The notes beneath the pieces are model-generated. The model made no database searches and had not been told where the DNA came from. It worked only from the letters and a program-made list of their open reading frames with translations. A stretch of 64,000 bases of DNA, from assembly GCA_964456985.1 (NCBI GenBank), contig CAYWDH010000004.1:1-64000 (forward strand), given 5' to 3'. How positions within the stretch are numbered: position 1 is the stretch's first letter; the number at the start of each line of letters is the position of its first letter. Source of the stretch: WJMT01 sp964456985. GTDB lineage: Bacteria; Acidobacteriota; Aminicenantia; Aminicenantales; Aminicenantaceae. Both the position numbers and the translations under genes were made by a program. Shown here in pieces: positions 51,802 to 60,655 of this stretch.

Positions 51802-54800
51802 TCAGTATTCATCCCAGGACTTAACCGCCAGATCACTCAGTTCGAGCTTTGAAATAGCGTCGATGAAGCGTTCAGCGAACTCAAGGTTTGTGATTATGGG
51901 AATATTGAAATCGACTGATCTTCTTCTTATTATATAATCGTTTGTCAGCTCCTCTTCTTCAATACTCTTAGGAATATTAATGATGAGATCGAGTTTTCTC
52001 TGCTCGATAAAGGATAGTATGTTCGGTTCTCTTCTTTGGAGAGGCCAGTTCAGTACTTTGGATTCAATACCGTTATACTGGAGATAGTCAGCTGTGCCCC
52101 GTGTAGCGTACAGATTGAATCCCAGATCCTTGAGCCTTTTTGCCTGGGGTAAAAACAGGGCCTTGCTTTCAAAAGGTCCTGTGGAGAGCAGAATGTTCCT
52201 TTTCGGATAGTCATACCCCACAGAAAGCAATGCTTTTAAAAACGCTTCTTCAAAACTATCCCCGATGCAGGCCACCTCTCCTGTTGATGCCATCTCAACG
52301 CTGAGCACAGGATCAGCCCCCTTTATACGGGTGAATGAGAATTGAGGGGCTTTCACTCCCACATAATCCAGCTCAAAGCAGGATTTATTGATCGTTGGGA
52401 GGTTGATTCCCATTATGAGCTTTGTTGCCAGTTCAACAAAATTGAGTTTGAATATTTTTGAGACAAAAGGGAAGGACCTTGAGGCGCGCAGGTTGCATTC
52501 GATGACTTTAACCATATTATCTTTGGCTATGAACTGGATATTGAACGGCCCGTTTATCTCCAAGGCTTTAACGATTTTTCTTGTGACCTTTTTCATCCTG
52601 CGTGTCGTTTCCAAATAGGTCCTCTGAGGGGGGAGAACCATAGTGGCATCTCCGGAATGCACACCGGCATTTTCAACATGCTCACATATGGCGTAAACAA
52701 AAAGTTCTCCTTTTTTTGCCACTCCGTCAAGTTCTATTTCTTTGGCATTTTCAATGAATTTGCTGATGATGACAGGGTATTCAGGGCTGACCGCAGATGC
52801 TCTTTGCAGGTAGCCCACTAATTCACTGTCATGTAAAGCCACGGACATAGCAGCCCCGCTTAAAACATAACTTGGCCTGATGAGGACGGGATACCCTACA
52901 CTTTGGGCAAAATTTTTAGCTTCATCAATGTTGGTGAGCTCTTTCCATTCAGGCTGGTCTATACCGAGCTTATCCAGGAGTGAGGAAAATTTATGGCGGT
53001 TTTCCGCATTATCTATGTTCTGAGGTGAAGTGCCCAGAACATTGATTCCGTATTGAGCGCATTTGGTGGCAATATTATTGGGGATCTGCCCCCCCATGGA
53101 AAGGATGATCCCCATTGGATCTTCTTTTTCATAGATATCCGCCACGGTTTCAAAGCTTAATTCGTCGAAATAAAGACGGTGGCAGATGTCATAGTCAGTG
53201 CTGACTGTTTCCGGATTGTAGTTGATCATAATGGTTTTATATCCAAGAGAGCTGAGGCTTATGACTGTATTCACGCAGCACCAGTCGAATTCAACAGAGG
53301 AGCCGATTCTATAGGAGCCTGAACCAAGAACAATGACATTATCCTTGTCGTTGAATTCGATGTCGTCTTCGCTGCTGTTGTACGTGAGGTATAGATAATT
53401 CGTCCGGGCAGGATACTCGGCAGCGAGCGTGTCGATCTGTTTGACAGACGGACAAAGAGAGAATTTTTTTCTCAGCTCACGGATATCCAGTTCTTCTTTT
53501 TCAAATATCAGTGAGATCTGCTTGTCAGAGAAACCGAGCTTTTTGCTGAGGAGGAGAAGCTCTTTGGGAAGATGATGGATTGTCAAACCGCTCAGTTTTC
53601 GATGGAGGTCAACAATATTTTTTATTTTATATAAAAACCAGGGATCTATTTTGGTGAGCCTCTGGATTTCCTTAATAGGAAATGTATTTATGGCTTCGGC
53701 TATGGCAAATATCCGTTTATCAGTGGGATTTCTAAGTTCTTTTTTCAGGTCTTTGAAATGTATGTCATTACATACCAGGCCGTACATCCCTACCTGCAGC
53801 ATTCTCAGGGCTTTTTGCAAAGCTTCCTCAAAATTTCTTCCTATGGCCATCACTTCGCCCACGCTTTTCATCTCACTTCCGATTTTTTTTGACGCACGTT
53901 TGAATTTAGTCAGGTCCCATCTCGGTATTTTGACTACTACATAATCCAGGGCTGGTTCAAAACATGCTTTTGTTGTTTTTGTGATGGAGTTGGGGAGGTC
54001 TGTGAGAGAATAACCCAGTGCGAGCTTGGCAGCGATGAATGCGAGCGGATATCCAGTCGCTTTGGAGGCCAGCGCGCTGCTTCGGGATAACCGGGGATTG
54101 ACTTCAATGATCCTGTATTCTCCGGTGTTTTTGTTAAGTGCGAATTGGATGTTGCATTCACCGATAATGTTCAGATGGCGTATGACCTGGATGGAGATTT
54201 TTCTCAGTTTATGGTATTCGTAGTCATTAAGGGTTTGTGATGGAGCAACCACGATACTCTCTCCGGTGTGAATGCCCATCGGGTCAAAATTTTCCATATT
54301 ACACACGGTTATGCAGTTATCCTGCTTGTCTCTAACCACTTCGTATTCGATCTCCTGCCATCCCTCAAGATATTCTTCAATCAGGATCTGGGGGGTAAAG
54401 CAAAAAGCTTTGAGTACCTTCCTCCTGAGGTCTTGTTCATTGAAGGAAAGGCTTGAACCCAAGCCTCCCAGTGCATAGGCGACTCTTGCGATCACTGGGT
54501 ACCCGATTTTTTTTGCTGCTTCAAGGGCCTGTTCCAATGAGTCAACAGCAATGCTCCTTGGAATTTTTAACCTTATCTTGTTAAGGCGTTTGGAAAAAAA
54601 TTTTCTGTCCTCACAATCCATGACAGATATTATAGATGTGCCCAGGACTTTGACCCTGTATTTTTCAAGAATTCCTTTTTTGTAAAGTTCCACTCCACAG
54701 TTGAGCGCGGTTTGTCCTCCGAAACTGAGGAGGATTCCATCGGGATTTTCTTTCTGGATCACTTTCTCTACAAAATAAGGAGTTACGGGGAGGAAATATA

Positions 54801-54972
54801 TCTTATCTGCCAGATAATCGGATGTCTGGATAGTGGCGATATTCGGATTGATAAGGATGACGGTGATCTGTTCCTCTTTAAGAGCTTTGATGGCCTGACT
54901 TCCGGAGTAATCGAATTCTCCGGCTTGGCCTATTTGCAGTGCACCGCTCCCGAGCAGAAGGACTTTTTTCAA
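51802..54972 (-). CDS. carB: Carbamoyl-phosphate synthase large subunit
   Basis: A 1056-residue enzyme for carbamoyl phosphate, precursor of pyrimidines and arginine. Both ATP-grasp halves are present: GALQIGQAGEFDYSGSQA and the homologous GSYRIGSSVEFDWC, with conserved grasp motifs EIEYEVVRD and EIELDGVAK. The allosteric domain occupies the last ~140 residues. The N-terminal pattern resembles the CAD-like and Bacteroidota forms. Overlaps carA by four bases (ATGA). Confidence 0.96.
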   Translation of the reverse strand: MKKVLLLGSGALQIGQAGEFDYSGSQAIKALKEEQITVILINPNIATIQTSDYLADKIYFLPVTPYFVEKVIQKENPDGILLSFGGQTALNCGVELYKKGILEKYRVKVLGTSIISVMDCEDRKFFSKRLNKIRLKIPRSIAVDSLEQALEAAKKIGYPVIARVAYALGGLGSSLSFNEQDLRRKVLKAFCFTPQILIEEYLEGWQEIEYEVVRDKQDNCITVCNMENFDPMGIHTGESIVVAPSQTLNDYEYHKLRKISIQVIRHLNIIGECNIQFALNKNTGEYRIIEVNPRLSRSSALASKATGYPLAFIAAKLALGYSLTDLPNSITKTTKACFEPALDYVVVKIPRWDLTKFKRASKKIGSEMKSVGEVMAIGRNFEEALQKALRMLQVGMYGLVCNDIHFKDLKKELRNPTDKRIFAIAEAINTFPIKEIQRLTKIDPWFLYKIKNIVDLHRKLSGLTIHHLPKELLLLSKKLGFSDKQISLIFEKEELDIRELRKKFSLCPSVKQIDTLAAEYPARTNYLYLTYNSSEDDIEFNDKDNVIVLGSGSYRIGSSVEFDWCCVNTVISLSSLGYKTIMINYNPETVSTDYDICHRLYFDELSFETVADIYEKEDPMGIILSMGGQIPNNIATKCAQYGINVLGTSPQNIDNAENRHKFSSLLDKLGIDQPEWKELTNIDEAKNFAQSVGYPVLIRPSYVLSGAAMSVALHDSELVGYLQRASAVSPEYPVIISKFIENAKEIELDGVAKKGELFVYAICEHVENAGVHSGDATMVLPPQRTYLETTRRMKKVTRKIVKALEINGPFNIQFIAKDNMVKVIECNLRASRSFPFVSKIFKLNFVELATKLIMGINLPTINKSCFELDYVGVKAPQFSFTRIKGADPVLSVEMASTGEVACIGDSFEEAFLKALLSVGYDYPKRNILLSTGPFESKALFLPQAKRLKDLGFNLYATRGTADYLQYNGIESKVLNWPLQRREPNILSFIEQRKLDLIINIPKSIEEEELTNDYIIRRRSVDFNIPIITNLEFAERFIDAISKLELSDLAVKSWDEY

Positions 54973-56057
54973 GGCTTTAAGACCTCTAAGAATTCATTAA
55001 AAAGAAATTCCGTATCCACTGGTCCGGGCGAATGTTCAGGATGGAATTGGACTGACATAAAAGGACGTGTTCTGTGTTTGATTCCTTCGTTCGTATTATC
55101 ATTGATGTTTGTAAACCATGGAAGCCAGTCAGGGGGAAGGGTCTCTGTGTCAACAGAAAAGCCGTGATTTTGTGATGTGATATAGCAGTGTCTGGTTCCT
55201 GCCTGGAGACAGGGCTGGTTTTGACTCCTGTGCCCATATTTTAGTTTATAGGTATTCGCTCCCGCAGCTAAGGCCAGGATCTGATTTCCCAGGCATATTC
55301 CAAAAACAGGAATCTCTTTTTCAATGCATTTCTTTACTCTTCCAATGGCTTGTTTGACCATTTTTGGATTGCCCGGGCCGTTTGAAATAACAACCCCGTC
55401 AAAAGAATGAGAAAAGAAGTCATAATCATACGGAACCCTTAGAACACAGCAGTCTCTTTTTATAAAGCTTCGGATAATACTGTTTTTGATACCGCAGTCA
55501 ATGGCGATCAGTTTAATGGTCCCCTTTTTATTGTATTCAACAGGCTCTCTTACGCTCACTTTATCCACAACGTTGTCTTTATCAGGGTCATAAAAGTCCA
55601 CATCTCCGTCAAGGATGACCTTACCAAGCATGGTCCCTCTTTCTCTTAGGATTTTAGTCAACGCCCTGGTGTCTATTCCGGTCAAGGCAGGTATATTTTC
55701 TTTCATTAACCAGGATGACAGACTTTGGGCTGCACCGAAGTGGTGGAATTCATGTGAATAATCTGAAACGATAAGACCTGAGACATGGATTTTTTCGGAT
55801 TCGAAGTATATATGTAAATTGTTTTTTCTTTGTTTTGAAGGCACTCCGTAATTTCCGATCAAGGGGTAAGTCAGGACAAGTATTTGACCTTTGTAGCTGG
55901 GATCAGTCAAAGATTCATTATAACCCACCATGCCGGTATTAAAAACGAGTTCACCTGATGTGGAAAGGGGGCTGCCAAAAGAGGTTCCTCTGAACTCTGT
56001 GCTGTCTTCAAGTATGAGAGTACCTTTTTGCATTAAGTCACATGTGATTTTAGACAT
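54969..56057 (-). CDS. carA: Carbamoyl-phosphate synthase small subunit
   Basis: A 362-residue glutamine amidotransferase. Catalytic C255 (FGICLGNQ), H339 and E341 (HPEHSPGP) are intact, and the N-terminal domain carries FNTGMVGYNESLTDPSYKGQ. It feeds ammonia to CarB. No clear ribosome site precedes the ATG at 56057; the alternative ATG at 56033 also lacks one. Confidence 0.95.
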   Translation of the reverse strand: MSKITCDLMQKGTLILEDSTEFRGTSFGSPLSTSGELVFNTGMVGYNESLTDPSYKGQILVLTYPLIGNYGVPSKQRKNNLHIYFESEKIHVSGLIVSDYSHEFHHFGAAQSLSSWLMKENIPALTGIDTRALTKILRERGTMLGKVILDGDVDFYDPDKDNVVDKVSVREPVEYNKKGTIKLIAIDCGIKNSIIRSFIKRDCCVLRVPYDYDFFSHSFDGVVISNGPGNPKMVKQAIGRVKKCIEKEIPVFGICLGNQILALAAGANTYKLKYGHRSQNQPCLQAGTRHCYITSQNHGFSVDTETLPPDWLPWFTNINDNTNEGIKHRTRPFMSVQFHPEHSPGPVDTEFLFNEFLEVLKP

Positions 56058-56147
56058 TTTTATATCATATGAAGCTATTCAGGTCAAAGAAAAACTCCCT
56101 TTTCCTCCTTGGTTTTGTGAATAAGCAAGTGATTTCTTGGAGAAACA

Positions 56148-56176
56148 TTGACAAGATGTTAAGGAACAAGTATCAT
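56148..56176 (+). promoter_or_regulatory. Promoter of the Fur-family gene
   Basis: TTGACA (56148-56153) and TATCAT (56171-56176) are 17 bases apart, an excellent sigma-70 promoter. The start codon at 56187 comes only ten bases after the -10, so the transcript would be leaderless or nearly so. TACAAAT occurs three times nearby (56176, 56192, 56210). Confidence 0.7.
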
Positions 56177-56186
56177 ACAAATTAAA

Positions 56187-56639
56187 ATGAATACAAATTT
56201 AAAACAGTTACAAATAATACTGGAAAAGAAAGACATAAAGCCAACATACATAAGATTAAAAATCTTAAATTATCTTGAAAACAAAAAAACCCATTTCAGG
56301 GCAGAAAAGATATTCAAAGCCATAAAAAAAGAGATCCCGACGATTTCCTTGACAACTGTATACAATACACTGGATATTTTTCGAAAAAAAGGACTGATAA
56401 GACCTTTGTTTATTACTGGAAAAGAGGTCTATTATGATAGAGATATATCTTCTCATTTCCATTTTTTTTGCGAAAAATGCGGAAGAATCATTAACCTTGA
56501 TACAGAATATGATGGTTTTGAAAAGGAAAATATCGGTGGAAATAAAATAAAGGAAGTATATGGTTACTTTAAAGGTGTTTGCAAGGATTGTAAGAATAAA
56601 AAGATAAAGATTAAAGGAGAAAAAAATGAAAATGTATAA
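56187..56639 (+). CDS. Fur/PerR-family transcriptional regulator
   Basis: A 150-residue metal-dependent repressor. Winged-helix region about 15-85 (LKILNYLENKKTHF and SLTTVYNTLDIFRKKGLI), zinc site CxxC pairs CEKCGRI and CKDCKNK. It begins an operon with rubredoxin and a flavodiiron protein, so it probably senses oxygen stress or metal. No Shine-Dalgarno sequence precedes the ATG; see the promoter entry. The 3' end overlaps the rubredoxin gene by 14 bases. Confidence 0.9.
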   Translation: MNTNLKQLQIILEKKDIKPTYIRLKILNYLENKKTHFRAEKIFKAIKKEIPTISLTTVYNTLDIFRKKGLIRPLFITGKEVYYDRDISSHFHFFCEKCGRIINLDTEYDGFEKENIGGNKIKEVYGYFKGVCKDCKNKKIKIKGEKNENV

Positions 56640-56784
56640 GTGTTCAGTCTGTGGTTATATCTATGATCCCAGTGAAGGAGACCCGGATAACGGAATAGAA
56701 CCAGGGACGGCATTTGAAGACCTTCCCGATGATTGGGTTTGCCCTGTCTGCGGTGCGGATAAAGATGCCTTTGAACTTGTGTAA
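56626..56784 (+). CDS. Rubredoxin
   Basis: A 52-residue rubredoxin with one Fe(Cys)4 site from C6, C9, C39 and C42 (CSVCGYIYDP and CPVCGADKD). Start ATG 56626 has GGAG (56616-56619) six bases upstream; an ATG at 56632 is the alternative. It probably delivers electrons to the flavodiiron protein six bases downstream. Confidence 0.95.
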   Translation: MKMYKCSVCGYIYDPSEGDPDNGIEPGTAFEDLPDDWVCPVCGADKDAFELV

Positions 56785-56790
56785 AATACG

Positions 56791-57975
56791 ATGAAAAACA
56801 ATAAGATCAGAGATAATATTTATTGGGTAGGGGGAATTGACTGGGATCTGCGTGATTTTCACGGTTATTTGACCCAGCGCGGCTCAACATATAATGCCTA
56901 TCTGATTTTGGATGAAGAGGTCGTTCTTGTTGATACGGTCAAGCACTATCTTTTTGACGAAATGCTGGAAAGGATCAAGAAGATAATCGATCCTTCAAAA
57001 ATAGATATTATCTTATCCAATCATGTTGAAATGGATCATTCCGGCTCCATTCCAAAGATGCTCGAATACACACCTAATGCAGCTGTCATCACATCGACTC
57101 AGGGAGAAAAGGGCTTGCGCAGGCATTACAAAAAGGATTGGAATTTTCGGGTCGTTTCGTCAGGAGAGTCTATAAAAATCGGGAAAAGGTCTTTGAATTT
57201 TATACACACCCCAATGGTTCATTGGCCTGATAATATGGTCACATATCTTCCGGAGGAAAAGATACTGTTTTCAAACGATGCTTTTGGACAGCACATTGCC
57301 AGCTCAGAAAGATATGCAGACGAGATTGGTTGGGACATTGTGGAGGAGGAGGCGGCTAAATATTACGGTAATATTGTTATGCCCTATGGCGATCAGGTCA
57401 AAAGCGCCATGGAAGTGGTTTCTCAACTCAAAATAGAAATGATCTGTCCCAGTCACGGACTCATATGGAGGTCCCATATACCTGAGATAGTCAAACAATA
57501 CAAGAAATGGTCCAGTTATGAAGCGGACAATAAAGGACTTGTGGTTTATGATTCGATGTGGGGTTCTACCAAAAAAATGGCCCAAATGCTAGAGAGAGGA
57601 TTATATGATGCTGGAGTAGAAGTCACGGTGAGAAATCTTAAGAAGGATCATATATCCGATGTCATAACAGACGTCCTCAGATCCCGTCTGGTCCTGATCG
57701 GCTCCCCCACTCTTAATAACGGGATGCTTCCATCGGTTGGTGAATTTCTCACTTACCTCAAAGGACTGAGGCCGAGAAAAAGGATTGGTTTTGCCTTTGG
57801 TTCTTTTGGATGGGGAGGTCAAGCGGTGGGAGAAATAGAAAGAGTCTTCGCAGAACTCAAATGGGATATTCCTTTTGAAGGTCTAAAAATAAAGTACATC
57901 CCAGATGAAGATGAGTTGGACTCAGTAAGAAAGGTTGGAAAGAAATTGGGAGAGTCTTTAATAAAGACGGAATAA
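56791..57975 (+). CDS. A-type flavodiiron protein (rubredoxin:oxygen oxidoreductase)
   Basis: A 394-residue enzyme that reduces O2 (or NO) to water with electrons from rubredoxin. A beta-lactamase-like diiron domain has NHVEMDHSG (His/Glu/Asp ligands), TPMVHWPDN and FSNDAFGQH. A flavodoxin domain follows from about residue 250 (VVYDSMWGSTKKMA). It is the core of the oxygen-defence block with the rubredoxin just upstream. Confidence 0.95.
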   Translation: MKNNKIRDNIYWVGGIDWDLRDFHGYLTQRGSTYNAYLILDEEVVLVDTVKHYLFDEMLERIKKIIDPSKIDIILSNHVEMDHSGSIPKMLEYTPNAAVITSTQGEKGLRRHYKKDWNFRVVSSGESIKIGKRSLNFIHTPMVHWPDNMVTYLPEEKILFSNDAFGQHIASSERYADEIGWDIVEEEAAKYYGNIVMPYGDQVKSAMEVVSQLKIEMICPSHGLIWRSHIPEIVKQYKKWSSYEADNKGLVVYDSMWGSTKKMAQMLERGLYDAGVEVTVRNLKKDHISDVITDVLRSRLVLIGSPTLNNGMLPSVGEFLTYLKGLRPRKRIGFAFGSFGWGGQAVGEIERVFAELKWDIPFEGLKIKYIPDEDELDSVRKVGKKLGESLIKTE

Positions 57976-58011
57976 TTTATTAAGAATAGTCAGAATGGGG
58001 AGAGAACAAAA

Positions 58012-58761
58012 ATGAAAAAAATATTCAGCTGGACTTTTATGGTAAGCCTTATTTTTATAACGGCATCTGCGCTTACTTACACACTGCACTATCTCATATT
58101 CCGCGATCTCCATCATATTTTCTTATATATGATCGGAGACTTTGGATTTCTTTTTCTTGATGTTCTTTTAGTCGTCCTTTTTATCGAGCGCGTACTTGCC
58201 AGAAAAGAGAAACAGGCTTTAAGGAAAAAAATGAATATGGTTATCGGTAGTTTTTTCAGTGAAGTGGGGCTGAATCTTCTGAATAGGTTTAACGAATTTG
58301 TTGAAAATTCGGATGACCTTGCTGAGAGGTTGAAAGTTACAAAAGAGTGGAAGAAAAAGGACTTTAAGGGGGCTGAATCTGCGGCTAAAAAGTTTGATTT
58401 CCGTATAAAAATAGACAAGGAAAAACTATGCCAGCTCAAGGATTATCTTTTGAGCAAACGCCCTTTCCTCTTGCGTTTACTGGAAAATCCGAATCTTTTA
58501 GAGCACGAGGATTTTACAGACCTTCTCTGGGCTGTTTTCCATCTTTCAGAAGAACTTGAATACAGAGGGAATCAATTGAAATCTTTACCAGAAGAAGACT
58601 ACAAACACCTGGCTATTGACTTAAAAAGGGCTTATTCCAAAATAACGACAGCCTGGTTGTGCTACATGAAGCACATGAATCAGAGTTATCCGTTCTTGTT
58701 TTCTTTAGCCTCCAGAATAAATCCGATGGATCCCAAGGCGAGCCCGATCATATCAGGTTGA
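58012..58761 (+). CDS. Membrane protein of unknown function
   Basis: A 249-residue protein. Two hydrophobic helices (about 7-30 and 36-62) are followed by a helical cytoplasmic domain with no recognised motif. A similar protein class occurs in methanogens and anaerobic bacteria but carries no accepted function. GGGGAGAG upstream supports the start. It sits between two stress genes, which is the only clue. Confidence 0.72.
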   Translation: MKKIFSWTFMVSLIFITASALTYTLHYLIFRDLHHIFLYMIGDFGFLFLDVLLVVLFIERVLARKEKQALRKKMNMVIGSFFSEVGLNLLNRFNEFVENSDDLAERLKVTKEWKKKDFKGAESAAKKFDFRIKIDKEKLCQLKDYLLSKRPFLLRLLENPNLLEHEDFTDLLWAVFHLSEELEYRGNQLKSLPEEDYKHLAIDLKRAYSKITTAWLCYMKHMNQSYPFLFSLASRINPMDPKASPIISG

Positions 58762-58799
58762 CCTCTTATGGAGTAACTGTTATTAAATTAAAATGGTTA

Positions 58800-58828
58800 T
58801 TGATAAATGAGGGATTTTAAAATAAAAT
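58800..58828 (+). promoter_or_regulatory. Promoter of the second Fur-family gene
   Basis: TTGATA (58800-58805) and TAAAAT (58823-58828) are spaced by 17 bases, close to consensus. GGAG at 58835-58838 serves the start codon at 58847. Confidence 0.7.
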
Positions 58829-58846
58829 AGGATTGGAGTGTTTGTT

Positions 58847-59287
58847 ATGAGAAGTGTTACAGACTGTCTGAATAATCTTAAATCAAAGGGATTCAAGCTG
58901 ACCCTTCAGAGGCTTGCGATCATAGAGCATCTTGAAGGAAATCAAAAACACCCGTCAGCTGCGGACCTGTACGAAGAGGTAAAGAAAAAGTATCCAATGA
59001 TATCTTTTGCGACAGTCTATAACACTCTTAAGATATTAAATGAGACTCAAGAGATAAAGCAATTGAGCATAGGGTTTGATAAAGTCAATTTTGATCCGTA
59101 CACAAAACCACATGACCATTTCTTTTGCAAAGAATGCGGGAGAATAATTGATATATATCCTGAGAAAAAGATAGAAATGAATGAGATTGATGGCCATTGC
59201 ATCAAGGAATGTCAGGTCTATTATTATGGAATTTGTTCTGAATGCATGAAAGCAAAAAAGCAAAAAAAGGAGAATACTTATGTCTGA
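58847..59287 (+). CDS. Fur/PerR-family transcriptional regulator (second copy)
   Basis: A 146-residue repressor with winged helix (KLTLQRLAIIEHLEG, SFATVYNTLKILNE) and zinc site CKECGRI and CSECMKA. The metal-binding region has HDHFFCKE. It is a diverged paralogue of the one at 56187. I chose ATG 58847 over the in-frame GTG at 58838 because of the GGAG spacing. The 3' end overlaps the rubrerythrin gene by eight bases, so PerR-type peroxide control of rubrerythrin is likely. Confidence 0.9.
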   Translation: MRSVTDCLNNLKSKGFKLTLQRLAIIEHLEGNQKHPSAADLYEEVKKKYPMISFATVYNTLKILNETQEIKQLSIGFDKVNFDPYTKPHDHFFCKECGRIIDIYPEKKIEMNEIDGHCIKECQVYYYGICSECMKAKKQKKENTYV

Positions 59288-59801
59288 GATCAGTCAGCAG
59301 ATAAAAGATGCCATTAAAGGCGCCATAGTGCTGGAGATAAACGGCCGAAAATTTTTCAATCATGCTGCGGATATTACGGAGCATGAGAGCGGCAAAAAAA
59401 TGTTCCAATTTTTGGCAGGGGAAGAATCAAGGCATCTGGAGATTTTCGGGAAATTGTTCAGTAAAATATTGGGCGGAGAAGGCTGGAAAGATTACGTTGG
59501 TGAGAGTGATCTCGCAGGAGAGGCTCCCCTGGTGGAAAAGCTCAAACTGAGAATGAAGGAGAGAACAGGAAAAGTGGAGACAGAGGCTTTAAGCATAGGC
59601 ATGCAGCTTGAAAGCGAAGCCATTAAGTATTTCAATGAGGCGGCGGGAAACACGGATGATCCTGTAGCCAAAAAAATATTTATGGAAATATCTGAAGAAG
59701 AGAAGTTCCATTATGACCTTTTACAGGCCCAGCATGATTCAGTCACAAAATCAGGTTTTTGGCTGGATGGAGCTGAATTCCAAATGGATGGGAAGTGGTG
59801 A
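59280..59801 (+). CDS. Rubrerythrin-like ferritin-like protein
   Basis: A 173-residue ferritin-like diiron protein; iron-ligand motifs EINGRKFFNHAADI, EESRHLEIF, ESEAIKYFN and EEEKFHYDLL are visible. It lacks the C-terminal rubredoxin domain of classic rubrerythrin, and the rubredoxin at 56626 could act as partner. It protects against peroxide. Confidence 0.9.
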   Translation: MSEISQQIKDAIKGAIVLEINGRKFFNHAADITEHESGKKMFQFLAGEESRHLEIFGKLFSKILGGEGWKDYVGESDLAGEAPLVEKLKLRMKERTGKVETEALSIGMQLESEAIKYFNEAAGNTDDPVAKKIFMEISEEEKFHYDLLQAQHDSVTKSGFWLDGAEFQMDGKW

Positions 59802-59828
59802 CAGAGTAAGGGGGAGAATTTTCGACTG

Positions 59829-60335
59829 TCAATCCTGAGATGCCAGTGTTATTATCCAATTGGCAAAGGATGCGGCTTCAATAAGGTCGTGTTCATCCGG
59901 ATGGGTGCTGGCAGAGGCAGCCATATCAGTCCAGGCCCTGTGTTCAGGGGATTTTTCTAGAGTTTCCAACGCTCTTAAGGAGACTTTTCCTCTGCAGGAA
60001 AAGGTCCCCAGAAGTCTTGCTCTAGAAGCAAGGACTGAAGCGTGTTCAATAGCTTCTCTTGAAAGTCTGCCTCCGGTTAGAGAACCGTGAGTTGAAAAAA
60101 AGGCTATTTTTTTATCCCTTGGGATTTTTTTTATAAATGTCTCCACAGCAAACGGCACACCGTGGGAGTGGACCGGAAATCCGATAAAGATAAGGTCGTA
60201 GTCTTCTATGTCTTGTTTTTGGACTTCACTGATAGGCATTATTTGTTTGTCACCCTCTATGTTATTGTATATAGCCTCTGCCACTTTTTTGGTGTTCCCG
60301 GTTTGAGTAAAATATGTCACTAGTGTGTATTCCAT
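59829..60335 (-). CDS. Flavodoxin family protein
   Basis: A 168-residue flavodoxin-like protein with the FMN phosphate loop TYFTQTGNTKKVA near the N-terminus, and GFPVHSHGVP and FFSTHGSLTGG loops. It is likely a low-potential electron carrier. It lies on the minus strand, convergent with the rubrerythrin gene, and upstream of it is the structured repeat at 60447. Confidence 0.85.
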   Translation of the reverse strand: MEYTLVTYFTQTGNTKKVAEAIYNNIEGDKQIMPISEVQKQDIEDYDLIFIGFPVHSHGVPFAVETFIKKIPRDKKIAFFSTHGSLTGGRLSREAIEHASVLASRARLLGTFSCRGKVSLRALETLEKSPEHRAWTDMAASASTHPDEHDLIEAASFANWIITLASQD

Positions 60336-60446
60336 TTGCCAGCTCCAAAGGACTCTTCTTGCTCTTTTAAAGAACCCGTCTTAATAAAATACCGAACCTA
60401 TGTTTATCACACACTCCTATTCCAGTCAATTCACCTGACCTATTCA

Positions 60447-60562
60447 TAAAAAATGGCGATGTCCATTTTTATTCTGCTTTTATGGATATACATGTTTTTG
60501 GCAAAAAAGACAACTGGAATGTCTTTGTTTGTTTTTACCTTCATTTTAATCGCCATTTTTTA
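60447..60562. repeat. Intergenic structured repeat in a 320-base gene-free gap (60336-60655)
   Basis: Arms TAAAAAATGGCGAT (60447-60460) and ATCGCCATTTTTTA (60549-60562) are perfect 14-base inverted repeats, 88 bases apart. Inside, AAAGACA (60506-60512) pairs with TGTCTTT (60520-60526), and a weaker pair TCCAT/ATGGA (60462-60466, 60482-60486) is also seen. The terminal TA could be a target-site duplication of a small transposon-derived element. No open frame lies inside. It could also be a structured RNA; nothing else is seen in the gap. Confidence 0.5.
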
Positions 60563-60655
60563 CCTTTTAGGCAAGCCGATATGAAATTCAGATATGGCCT
60601 GTGCTCCCTTCAGATTTTTAACGCCATTCTACTTCGTTTTTCTCAGCGCTTGCTT

